Source: Lota lota
Taxonomy: Eukaryota > Chordata > Actinopteri > Gadiformes > Lotidae
Assembly: GCA_026745465.1 (NCBI GenBank)
Contig: JACYXH010000363.1
Location: forward strand, 4,212,501-4,276,500
Direction of reading: 5' to 3'
DNA: 64,000 nt
Shown here: positions 12,229-23,535 of the stretch, piece after piece
Numbering within the stretch: the first letter of the stretch is position 1
How the letters are laid out: every line of letters begins with the position of its first letter
Translations under genes and position numbers: made by a program
Notes under the pieces: model-generated
Databases searched by the model: none
Seen by the model: only the letters and a program-made list of their open reading frames with translations
What the model was told of the DNA's origin: nothing

Positions 12229-13680
12229 TAAGAAGAGGAGAAGCAGAGGACAGAGGTGAGGAGTGCAGTGAATAGAGGCAAAGAGAGGAGAGGAAGAGGA
12301 GATGAGAGGCAACAAGGGGAGAGGAGAGGAGAGGAGGAGCGAGGATATGAGACAAGAGGAGAGAATGGGTGAGGAGATCAGAGGAGACCAGAGGACAGAG
12401 GTGAGGAGTGCAGTGAATGGAGGCAAAGGGAGGAGAGGAAGAGGAGACGAGAGGAAACAAGAGGAAACAAGAGGAGAGGAGGCAAGAGGAGAGGACAGGA
12501 GTAGAGAGGAGAACAGAGGAGATGAGAGGGAGAGGAGGGCAGAGAAGAAAAGACAAGAGGGAGAGCAGAGGATTATTTAGAGTAGTGGAAAGAGAAGAGG
12601 AGAAGGGAGTAAAGTAGAAAAAATGAGCTGATTGCACAGACAGAGGAAAGTGGGGAGAAGATGTTAGAGATGCATGAGAAGAGGAGACGAGAGAAGAGGG
12701 GAAAAGAGCAGTGAAGAGGAGCAGGGAAGGAGTGTAGAGAGAAGATCAAATTATAGAAAACTAGATGGAGGAGAAGAGGAGCTCAGAAGGAAGAATAGGA
12801 GTGGAGAGAGGAAGGTGGAATAGTTGAGAGAGGAGGCTAGAACAGTGGAAAGAAGAGGGTGGAGAGAGGAGAGAGGAGGTTGAAGGAGTGGAGAGAGGAG
12901 GATGAAGGAGAGGAGGAGTGGAGAGATACGATTGGAGGAGTGGACAAGGGTAGAGGAGTGGACAGAGAAGGGTGGAGGAGAGGGGAGTGGAGGGTGGTGG
13001 AGTGAAAAGAGGAGGGTGGAGGAGTGAAGAGGGGAGGGTGGAGAGAGGTGGGTGGAGGATTGGAGAGAGGATGGTGGAGGAGTGGAGGAGGGTAGAGGAG
13101 TGGACAGAGGAGGGTGAAGGAGAGGGAAGTAGAGGGTGGAGGAGAGAAAATAGGTGGGTGAAGGAGAGGAGAGAGGAGGATGGAGGAGAGGAGGGAGGAG
13201 GGTGGAGGAGTGGAGAGAGGAGGGTGGAGGAGTGGAGAAATAAGGGTAGATGAGTGGAGGAGGGTAGAGGAGTGGATAGAGAAGGGTGGAGGAGAGGGGA
13301 GGGGAGGGTGGTGGAGTGAAAGGGTGGAGGAGTGAAGAGAGGAGGGTAGAGGGAGGAGAGAGGTGGGTGGAGGATTGGAGAGAGGAGGGTGGAGGAGTGG
13401 AGAGAGGAGGGTGGAGGAGTGGAGGAGTGTAAAGGAGTGGACAGAGGAGGGTGGAGGAGAGGGAAGTGGAGGGTGGAGGAGTGAAAATAGGTGGGTGGAG
13501 GAGAGGAGAGAGGAGGGTGGAGGAGTGGAGAGAGGAGGATGGAGGAGTGGAGGGTGGAGGAGTGGAGAGATAAGGGTAGAGTAGTGGAGCGGGGAGGTCC
13601 GAGGACTAGGGAGGAGGAGAAGGGAAGAGGAAAGTACTCTGAAGGAAAGAAAAGGAGCAGATAGGAGTGGTGAGGTATAA
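12229..13680. repeat. 1.45-kb polypurine minisatellite with higher-order repeats
   Basis: Almost pure A/G on the + strand. In 12244-12470 an 80-base unit recurs after 145 bases (12244 and 12389). In 12790-13600 the basic unit is about 22 bases (GAGAGAGGAGGGTGGAGGAG plus TG). Longer segments recur: 12951 with 13265, and 13093 with 13430. Long open frames on both strands are by-products of the low-complexity sequence. Confidence 0.92.
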
Positions 13681-13766
13681 GGGGAGGCGGATGAGATAAA
13701 GATGATTGGTACAGGCTGTACTGACTTCCTTCCCTGGGGGGACAGGCAGAGCAGCTCATCTAATCT

Positions 13767-13985
<219 letters not shown>

Positions 13986-15515
13986 CTGCTCACCCGGGAG
14001 AAATGACCTGCCTCTCCTCACCCATTATGTCATGTTCTCCACCTGTTATTCTCCAGGGTGGGGCGAGATGTTGTTAAAGGTGTTGTGGGGGAGGAAGGGT
14101 GGGAGGGGGAGGGTAAGAACGCACAGATGCTCGTAGTTTTTAACAAATGGCTATGAAAAGGATAGTTATTGAATATTGGCATTCGTGTTCATATCCAAAG
14201 CCTCGGACATATCGTGTTAAAGACAGACTTCACCGTGAGATTGGATCAGCTGGAGCTTGCAGCAAGTCCAACCAACAGCTGGACTTTATAGTTTGCCCCA
14301 CTAAGTGAAATTTCACACCACAATTCTGGCAGGAAAACACCCAAATTAACAAAGAGGATTTGGTCAGCATGTCAGAATTCCATGATGGGAGGAAACAAGT
14401 AGTTGTCAGGGCTCTGTGAAAACCTCCACAGCTGGGGAACATCTTGACGTTTTCTCACTTATTCCAGAAAGCTCCGGCAGCGGCGCGGTGATGGCTCTGT
14501 GTTTGTATAGAAGTAGTCTTTCCGCTGACACCGATGCAGACACACCTTGCAGTCCCAGCAGTCAGCTATCTGTACACTCCCCAGAGGGGCGGGAGGACGT
14601 GTTGGAAATCAATTCCTTCGGGCTTGTAACCTAGGCGAAGGCTTGCTGCAACAGGGTTGGCGGGCGGTTGTACTCTCAACATACATCTGAATGTGTTTGT
14701 GAAAGGACAAGACAGGCCGGAACGAAGCAACAGCTATGTCAATAGGCGCTGAAATGAGAAAAACAAACATGTCTGGCTGATGTGTCGCTTCAGTTATGTT
14801 TCCATTTGAAAAGCTTTCCAATTGCAACTCTCTTCCCCTCCCCATGCTGAGGAGAAGAGTATGTAGCAGCTTAAAAAATATTTCATGTAAATGTTTCAGC
14901 ATTGTTTCCTCTGTGGTGTCTTCCAAATTTCCTTCATGGAGGTAATGGGATATCCTTCTCCCTGTTCCTGTTCGGAATGCATGGGATTTCAGGAAGAATT
15001 ATTTGTGTTTGCCTAAAATACCTTCAACAATATTGTGTTTGACAGAAACAATGGTTAATGTCTTTGTGAATGGTTTGTGCAGTAAAGTTGGACTGCACAC
15101 CCCAGCTATGAAACCGTATACGCATCATGTAGAATCATGCAAAGCCAGGTTTGTGTGTGTGTGGTTATGTGTGTGTGTGTGTTTGTTTGACTGAGCTGAC
15201 CCTTGGAGAGGACTCCCCCCATCCACCCTCCCACCCCCTTTGACAATGTCAATAGTGTGGCTGTATGGGGCATGTGAACCTTTTTTGCATTCCATGTTAT
15301 TTAATTGTTAGCCAGATTGAAGAAATCTGGTAGAAAATCGTACCGATGATTTCAAAAAGCCTCCCAGACCTCTCAAGTGTCCCTGGAGGTAAAGGACTTC
15401 CTGGAGGTCCAGGTGGTAGGATGGCAGCTGAGCTGCCATTCAACTCACCTGAGGACACAATGGCCTCCATGTTCTGTTCTGTGTTCTTGCGTTGGCATTC
15501 AAAGTTCTGTTTAGC
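13986..15515. other. Gene-free unique stretch
   Basis: Unique sequence with short open frames lacking splice support; one short TG array at 15153-15183. Nothing else recognised. Confidence 0.6.
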
Positions 15516-15518
15516 TAA

Positions 15519-15555
15519 TTACACACACACGCACACACACACACACACACTCACA

Positions 15556-15613
<58 letters not shown>
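15519..15613. repeat. (CA)n microsatellite
   Basis: CA with GC/TC interruptions in its first third. Confidence 0.95.
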
Positions 15614-15614
<1 letters not shown>

Positions 15615-15851
15615 CTGGACATCTAGGCTCTAGGAAGCACCTGGCCTTCAGCACGTCGCTGGTGAGTTGTGATGTTCTCACCACACTGGTTCTAGGTCCC
15701 TCCCCAAGACACTTGGTCTCTCCCCCTGGGTCTTTCCCCCTAGCACCTGCTCTTGGCACTGCCTTCTACTCCAGATGTTGCCATGCCGTTATCAGAGCAT
15801 GACCGTTGATTTAGAGGAAATCCCGGGCAAGAAAAATCGTTGGATTGATGA

Positions 15852-16032
15852 TATAGTCTAGTATAGTGGTCCAGGTGTTTGACTCCCAGCCAAAAGATCT
15901 GGGTTCAAACCCCAATGTTGGTAGTCTAGAGTCTACCTCTAGGCATCCTTGAGCAAGATGGCCAAACCCATACCTGCTCATTCATGTCATGTAATGTATT
16001 CACTGTAAGCTGCTTTGGAGACAAATCAGGAT
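15852..16032 (+). mobile_element. Decayed tRNA-derived SINE
   Basis: A tRNA-like head with A-box-like tagtctagtatagtgg (15854 on) and a B box GGTTCAAACCC (15902-15912), then the fish SINE body ccttgagcaag, and a LINE-type tail CACTGTAAGCTGCTTTGGA (about 16001-16019). Diverged and not expected to be active; not a real tRNA because no acceptor stem pairs. Confidence 0.75.
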
Positions 16033-16507
16033 AATGTTCTGGTTTGTCATGCTGTTGAATGGCAGACAGGTAGGGTTAGTCAGCCCTCTGAAGCTGTGTG
16101 CTGTGTCACACACATGTGCATTATGGCAACACACATTGACATGCACGCACACAAACACACACACTGAACACACACAAACACACACACAGAAAGATCACCC
16201 ATGGATAAATGTTATCTGCTCACTGTTAGGGAATACAAATCCTTTTTTCTTTTGAGTCTGCTGATTACAAAAAGACATTTCAGCCATGTGATAACGCGAT
16301 AGTGTTTTCTCGATATCCCAGGCGCTGATATGAAACGGGATCTGGTCGCCGCGTGCGATATGAATCACAGAACATATTTGCTGTGTGTCAAAACCGACAA
16401 CCTCGACGGGCTGAGAAAAGTGTCTGTCCTAGGGAGCAAATTGGCCTTACCACCCCGTTATCTCCCTGCATAGAGTTACCTGCCAACGACCTAGAGCCTG
16501 TACAGTA

Positions 16508-16509
<2 letters not shown>

Positions 16510-16561
<52 letters not shown>

Positions 16562-16705
16562 AGACAGTGCGAGAAAGATAGCGAGATAGAGGGAGAGAGG
16601 GGAGACAGAGAGAGAGAGAGAGAGTGGGGGCTGAAAGAGAGAAAGAGAAGAGGTGGGAGAGAGGTGGGAGAGAGAGTGAGCGAAAGAGAGAGAGTGAGAG
16701 TGGGG
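16510..16705. repeat. (TG)n then polypurine GA-rich tract
   Basis: Pure TG to 16559, then GAGA/GGGAGAGA imperfect purine sequence to about 16705. Confidence 0.92.
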
Positions 16706-17429
16706 GGGGTCTTGAAAGATATTGAGTGAAGGTATAAAGAAGCTATATGACAGAGCTGGCAGCAGACCGTGGGGCCGAGTGACGGTAGGAAAGATAGAAT
16801 ACGTGTAGAGCTGAGGAGAGACTGAATGTGACTGAGGGGGGAGAGAGATGAAGAAGAGAGTTGGCACGCCTGTGAACAGGGAGGTTACGGAAGGCTACAG
16901 CGTCCTTGATATTCTTTTTTTATTGAAAAGAGCCAAAGTGGGCTCCCCCCACCCCCCACCCCACCCCCCCACCATGATCACCCGCCGGTCAGAACAGCTC
17001 TGATGGGAGAGGCTTAGCAGCTGCAAACACTAAGGAACTCGTGGAACAATTATGGACTCTGGTTGCCATGGCAATACGTTACATTCTACCAAGCCACTCT
17101 GTTTACCACGATAACGTCCGATGGTGCGAACAAAGGCAAACTATAGCCCTTCAGTCCTTGTGTTGCTCCTTTCTCTCTCCTAATATGATGCAGTCGTTCT
17201 CAATGACTTCAAATGAGGCCCGTTACAAAAACAGGATTGTGTGTTCCCTTCTTCACAGAGCCCACAGAGAGAGAGCGGGGTGAGGGGCTCCTCGTAGGGA
17301 GCTGGGGGGCTCCTCCAAATCCCTTTCCCTTGTTGTTGTGGAGCGGCTTTTATAATTATTATTATTAATGGGGCATGGGAGGGTCTGGCATCAGGGTGTG
17401 ACAAGTCCCGTGGTCTGACGGACTGTGTG

Positions 17430-17539
17430 ACATGTGTGTGTGCATGTGTGTTTGTGTGTGCTTGTGTGTGTGCATGTGTGCGTGTGTGTGTTTGTATGTG
17501 TGTTTGTGTGTGCTTGTGTGTGTGTGCATGTGTGCGTGT

Positions 17540-17578
<39 letters not shown>

Positions 17579-17590
17579 TGTGTGTTTGCA
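17430..17590. repeat. Imperfect (TG)n with 60-base internal duplication
   Basis: Words such as gtgcatgtgtgcgtgtgtgt and gtttgtgtgtgcttgtgtgt recur about 58-60 bases apart. Confidence 0.88.
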
Positions 17591-19054
17591 AGCATGTGTT
17601 TTCTGCACACACAGGCCCCATCTGTTTGGTGGCCGGACACAGTCTGGGAAAGTGTGTGCAGGCAAAGAATTCACATACACACACACACACACAAAGGTCC
17701 AATTCTGAGCCCCCCACTCTGAGAAGCCGGGAGGGGGGATAATAGGGGCTTGTCCGTCTTGGGGTGGGGGTAGTTTCCTTGCCTCGCACCTCTCCCTCCT
17801 CCCTATTGCCCTGCTCTGCTCTGCTGCTGCTGGTTCCACCACAAACAAACACGCGTTAACGAGAACAAGAACAAAATTCCTCTGCAGGAAAAACCAGCAT
17901 AAACTTTTTTATATAGTATTTCTAAGCCCTTCCTTCAGCTCTTATCCCATCTGAGACATGGTACAAGAAAACCAAACAAAACATTGAGAAGCTGCAGCAG
18001 CAGAAGAACACACACGGGTTCCTGACGTGAGTCTGTTTTATTAGTATTTTCCCTGAAGTCAGACGAACAGAAAAATCTTTGGAAATGCTTCTAAGCCCTC
18101 ATTGGATCCCAACAGTACAACAGCCGTACTTTCCTTTCGCCTTCGACTGTTTTTTTTGTAAAATAAAATTAAGATCAAGAAATCATTGGAAATATCAAAC
18201 GGATCTCATCACTTTCATGACATCACACACTGAACAAGAGTTTACGTTCCCGCCTTTTAAATCGGTCTCCAGACGCGTCGTCTTTCATCTCAAGTGTTGG
18301 GCTTTCGGCGCCTCGCGGGCCTCTCCTCCAGCCGCTCTCTGCTGTGGTTCGGCTGATAAGATTAAGCTCTATCAGAGAGCGATAGTGTGGCCGTGTAAGC
18401 GCCCCACATTTCACCCTACCTTCAACCTACCTTAAACCTGTGCCAGTTCACAACTTTGATTCCTTATCTGGGATCTTGACCGCACACACTCAGGGTGAAT
18501 TGGCTTTTGTTTTTTCATATTATTACGGCCTTGTTTTATCTTGAAACTACATCATGGCACTCCACGTTTCCACTCCACTCTTTTGTATAATGTGTTGTAC
18601 AATTCCGCAATGGGTTTTAACGGCTAGACAGCTTTTTGACCTTTCTTGTAGAGCGGTTGGGGCTATCTGTTAATTTTCTTCACATCTCCAATCAATGGAA
18701 AAGAACATGTGCAAGGGGGTACCAACCTAGAAATGTCTTAGCTCATGGTTCAATAAACAACCATAAGAACATGACTAAGTATGGAAGCATAAGATGACAT
18801 TACAGTGTTGGGCTACCTATCCAGAACAAAGATCCCTTACACCTGGGGCCCCATTTCTCTTTATTTGATTTTGGCCTATGGACAATTTCCTTACAGAAGG
18901 GTAATAGTATGCAAAATCCATTTCATATTCAAATGATTCACGGTGTCACATTCAGACACATGTGCACGTTGGCGTGGGCTGCCTGCACTTGTCCGTTTAG
19001 AATCAGTGCATAGTAGGCCGTGCACAAGCATAAGTTGTCGTGGACAAACATACA

Positions 19055-19055
<1 letters not shown>
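17591..19055. other. Gene-free unique stretch with a GATA-motif cluster
   Basis: No exon recognised. 18230-18430 is non-repetitive and contains clustered GATA words (see findings). Confidence 0.6.

Positions 19056-19056
<1 letters not shown>

Positions 19057-19128
<72 letters not shown>
19057..19128. repeat. (TG)n microsatellite
   Basis: Pure TG, about 36 copies. Confidence 0.96.
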
Positions 19129-19129
<1 letters not shown>

Positions 19130-19233
19130 CATCGGAGTGGCAGCAGTTGGCAAACTCCTCTCACACACCAGGTGGACCTGTAGCATGCTGTACTGTGTCA
19201 GCACATAGTGTGGCAACATGACACTGACAAGCT

Positions 19234-19264
<31 letters not shown>
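19234..19264. repeat. (CA)n microsatellite
   Basis: Short pure CA. Confidence 0.93.
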
Positions 19265-19324
19265 TCACAAATCCTCAATAAAGGTGTGTATTTATTGTAT
19301 TATTAATTTTAACAAAAATCACGT

Positions 19325-19329
19325 ATATG

Positions 19330-19413
<84 letters not shown>

Positions 19414-19428
19414 GAGCGGGAGAGAGAT

Positions 19429-19497
<69 letters not shown>

Positions 19498-19498
19498 A
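19325..19498. repeat. (TA)n-(GA)n compound, 170 bp
   Basis: Short TATA tract, then two GA blocks separated by a GACAGACAGACAG and GCGGGAGAGAGATAGCG bridge. Confidence 0.95.
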
Positions 19499-20236
19499 AG
19501 TGAACGAGAGCAGGGCCTGAAGTGTTCATGACTGACTGATGTGATTGGGACAAGCATGTGGTAGAGGCAGGCAATAAAAGTAGTTTGGTTGCCATCTGTC
19601 TCCATGGCCTCCGTGTCAAACAGTTGGCAGTCAGGCCCATACCAGAGATGCACAAGCAGGATAACCATTAGTGTTTACTGAGTCACCGCAGCTTCACTAA
19701 AGGGGAGCACTATGAGAAACATTGAACTTCCCTTAATGTCATGATGCAAAAACTTCAGGAATAGCTTCATGTGGTGCAAATGGTAGTGGCCTCAATGTTG
19801 GCTTGGTTTTCCTTCATCGTGTCTCCCGATGATTCAATTCATTTTAAGCCACCTATGCGAGAGGTTCGTGTAGAGATTGGTAGCCTGTGTGTCCTCTACC
19901 TTTGTTTGACAGTCTGCCACCAAGGAAATCAACGCTTCTCCAGCCAGTTACAGTCAACGTTATCGACCTACATAATCTGCAGATTTAATAATTTTCTGAT
20001 GAAAAAACCTCAGTGGTGGTCAGAAGTGATACGAGGGGTCGCTGACAGAAGCAGGTACTGGACATCAACACCGCCCGACCCAGATCAACCCTGCAGCCAG
20101 CAGACTTCCCAATCGTCTCCGGCTTCACATAATCCGCTCGTTCGGATTTACGGGTTATTGCTTGTTTTGTTTTTTTCTTGTTCTTCATTATTCAGAGGTC
20201 AAATGAGATTGAACTTCAAATGAACACGATAGTGAA

Positions 20237-20237
<1 letters not shown>

Positions 20238-20303
<66 letters not shown>
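20238..20303. repeat. (TG)n microsatellite
   Basis: Pure TG, about 33 copies. Confidence 0.96.
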
Positions 20304-20304
<1 letters not shown>

Positions 20305-20612
20305 TGTTAAACACTTTTCGCCGTGCACATGGTTGGAAGGCACATTCAACTCACATTGGAAATAATGTGTTGACAAATGTGGGAGTGTGGGGCTTCCCGG
20401 GTTGCAATGTCCTCCCAGGGGCGGTTCAGGGGTAGCAGGCGGGAATAGGTACCAGGAGTAGAAGAGATAGCCTCTTAACCAACATGCCGGTCTGGAAGTC
20501 GGGCGGTAGTGTTTAAACTGTGAAGGTCATGGGTGACACCTGTTTCCTGTCTCCTCTCCCAACGTCAAACTGAGTCGCTGTGGAGGTCTAAACTCCAACC
20601 CACACCTAGCAC

Positions 20613-20614
<2 letters not shown>

Positions 20615-20692
<78 letters not shown>
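20615..20692. repeat. Poly-C tract, 78 bp
   Basis: Uninterrupted run of C. Confidence 0.96.
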
Positions 20693-21771
20693 TTGCAGTT
20701 GTTTCCTGCTTCATAGCAAACGATAAATTACAAATGTATACAAAAATATATTGTAGAAATCAAACCTTGAAAACAGGCCATTCACAATAGTCAAGTAAAC
20801 TATGGCTTACCTCTTCTTGAAGAACACTGAATAGTTAACACATAACCACTCGAGGTTAACAATCTCTATTCATGTTGGCTGAAGTCGTCTGCTCTGCTCA
20901 GCCCGTGAGCAGCATACCTACAAATACAGGAGATAGTTTGCCTCCTTGTGGCCACCACAGGTAAAATAACGTTTAAATTGTTGCGGTGTACATCTTCACA
21001 CATTTTTCCTATAAAACAACTTTATTTTAACAGGGGGGATTTGCATGCCATTCTTAAATTTTAATCTAAAAACAAAAATAATAATGAGTATATTTTCTAT
21101 CTGTTTCTCTCTCTCTCTCTCTCTCCATCGCTATATCTAACATACGTGTTTGAATTCTCTCTCTGTATTCCTGGCAGGTCTGCTGACAAACTATTAGGAC
21201 ATGTTTTAGAGTGCAGCCACATGTAAGGCAGGCCGGGTGACTCCAACTCCAGACAAAAAAAATTAAATGCATCATTTGATGGCTCAGTAAAACACAATCA
21301 TAATGTTTCAAAGCCATTAATAATAAACATGCGTGTTTCTCGTTACAATTTCTGAAAAAATTATACAGACACCAGATGGCGTCAGTGTGCCAGTAGTGAG
21401 CACCAGCGGCTGTCCTCACAATCCACCGGGGTGAGGAGGTAGCGGTGACCGAGGATGACACATCGGTGCCCCCTGCTGGATTAACCCTGACCTTCAACAA
21501 TGACACCACCATGTCCTCTACCACTGGCCTGAACGTCAATTAACAAGCTGTATTGAAACAACATACAGCTCCTGTTTGTACCTTTAGTGAACTGAAATAA
21601 ATACAAACATATTTTCGATTTGACAAGCATGGTAACCAAGTTGCAATATCTGTCCACCACTAAGTTTCGTTTTTAGTATTTTTTTATTTATGGGAAAACA
21701 CACTGGATGAAGAAATCACTCTCTTTGCCCAGTGGAACTCTTCAGCCAATGCAAGGTCCGGTGGTCCAGGG

Positions 21772-21788
21772 TGTGTGTGTGTGGTGGT

Positions 21789-21820
<32 letters not shown>

Positions 21821-21835
21821 GATGGGGGGGGGGGA
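21772..21835. repeat. (GT)n-(GGT)n-poly-G
   Basis: GT, then GGT, then 31 G, then a second G run after AGAT. Confidence 0.93.
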
Positions 21836-22041
21836 GCTTGGTTGAGCGGTGAGCACATCTAGCCTTGTCACACATTAACCTCCAGCACATCGCTGTTGCT
21901 GTCAGCAAAGTGCTCACCTTCTCTTCCTCGACGCCTGAAATATTGTGTGGATGAGGGGCCGATCAATGTGCATTAAGCCAGTTCTTTGAGTGAATCTTCT
22001 GGCCCTCATTCATCACCCACCCGCCCTCCACCCTTCCCCCA

Positions 22042-22068
22042 GCTATCACATAATGCTTATGTGATAGC
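22042..22068. repeat. Perfect inverted repeat, 12-bp arms, 3-base loop
   Basis: GCTATCACATAA, loop TGC, TTATGTGATAGC. Confidence 0.9.
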
Positions 22069-23267
22069 CACATCACATGTGCTGAGCTGAATGACATCAC
22101 CACTCAGCGATGTGTTCAACATTAATAGAATGGACTTATTGCTAATCGTTGCAATCCATCCTTGGTTAAACTGAACAAAACGTCACTCGTTGATTCAAGT
22201 CCGCTCTCCTGTTCGATACTTCAGTCCGCACTCTGGGTGTTCTCTAGTTGGAGTAGGCCTACACAGGACTGGCTGCAGGTGCATGTATACGGCTTCTGTA
22301 AAATACTCCACTTGGAAGCCACATAGCATTTGCATTTGGTTCATCTGAGGAACGTATCGATTTGGCCTTGTCTGTCTGTCACTTGTGGGGTCTTGGATGA
22401 CAAAATGCTTGCAGTCACTGACACCTGCGACGGTCTGCCAGCCTCAGGCTGGTGGGGATTGGGGGTGGTGGGAGAATATTAATTAGGATTTAGTCCCCCC
22501 CACTTCTGCATCCCCTAACCAATTGGATTCCTTTTCCAAATGGATGAGCATGTCAGGAAATGAGCCTTGAGCAGATAATTAATGACTGTAAAATAATTAC
22601 AGCGCAGAAAGATATTGATCAAGTGGGAAAAATCCAGGAACGTTGGTGATGACCTCATACTGATTTCAGGAGCTGTGGTGAGGTCATGTGAGGTCATACT
22701 GGTGTTTTATTGACATGAGGTCATTATCGAGGTGTCTACGATATTCCTGGACACATGATCGTTTCTTGCAGAGCACAACACTTTCTTGATTGTTAAGAGT
22801 GTATAAGCCTTTTAATTACAAATTAAATAATTACGTCTACTTGGGTTAGGTTTTTTGTATTCATTCACTTCTGTTACGTTATTTAGCATTTTAATCCAAT
22901 GTCTGCAAATGTAGCTAGCTGTGAAACACAGCACCTAATAATGTCTGTTTGATTTTGGATCAGTTGTCAACGTTGCAATTATGTGACAGTATACCTGCAT
23001 ATTCCATCTAATCCATTGGTTGGATTACATGTGGTGACTTGTTGGTAATTAAATGGACTTGTACATCAGACGCTAGCAGGACAGGAAGTGGGCCTGCAGA
23101 ATGAAGTAAACAAACTGCAGTATTTAAATAATGATCACATTATGAAGTTTTACACTGTATTCATTTTCCGGTGGCATATTTTCCCAATAGCCCGACTATG
23201 CACTATTCTGAAGATATTGAATGGAAACAATCAACTAATTCATTGCATCCTCAATGAGAGATCTGTT

Positions 23268-23535
23268 TCTTTCTATTTTCCTTTATTCCTTTCCTCTCCT
23301 CTTCTGTCCTTGCATTCCTTCCATTCCATTTCCTCCACTCCCCTCTCCTTTCGATTCCTCTCCCCTCTCTCCTCCTCCTGTCTCCGTCTTCTCTCTTCTC
23401 TCTTCTCTCCCCTCCTTCCCCCTCCCCTCCTCCCCTCCTCTTTTCCTCTCCACTCCCATCTCCTCACCTCTCCTTTCCTCTCCTCTCCTTCTCTCTTTTC
23501 CTTCTGTCCTTTCCTTATTCCTACCCCCTCCTGTA
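23268..23535. repeat. Pyrimidine-rich (C/T) tract
   Basis: More than 95% C/T over about 270 bases with CCTCTCCTC-type units. Open frames here are artefacts. Confidence 0.88.

Noticed and set aside
12244..13600. CRISPR-like regular spacing
   Set aside because: Units are contiguous with no unique spacers, purine-only, and the genome is eukaryotic.
15852..15925. Functional tRNA gene
   Set aside because: A and B boxes are present but no acceptor stem pairs, and a SINE body and tail follow.
16388..16867. 159-codon minus-strand frame rich in Leu/Ser/His
   Set aside because: Runs through the (TG)n and purine tract; low complexity.
17180..17852. 222- and 153-codon minus-strand frames with poly-His-Thr
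   Set aside because: The core is the imperfect TG array; the flanks show no splice sites or family.
19771..20223. 150-codon + strand frame
   Set aside because: Non-repetitive, but no recognisable domain, splice context or paralogue; likely chance.
20435..20610. Another tRNA-derived SINE
   Set aside because: A-box-like words only; no convincing B box or tail.
21066..21539. 157-codon minus-strand frame
   Set aside because: Begins in unique DNA but includes a (CT)n, and has no family similarity or splice support.
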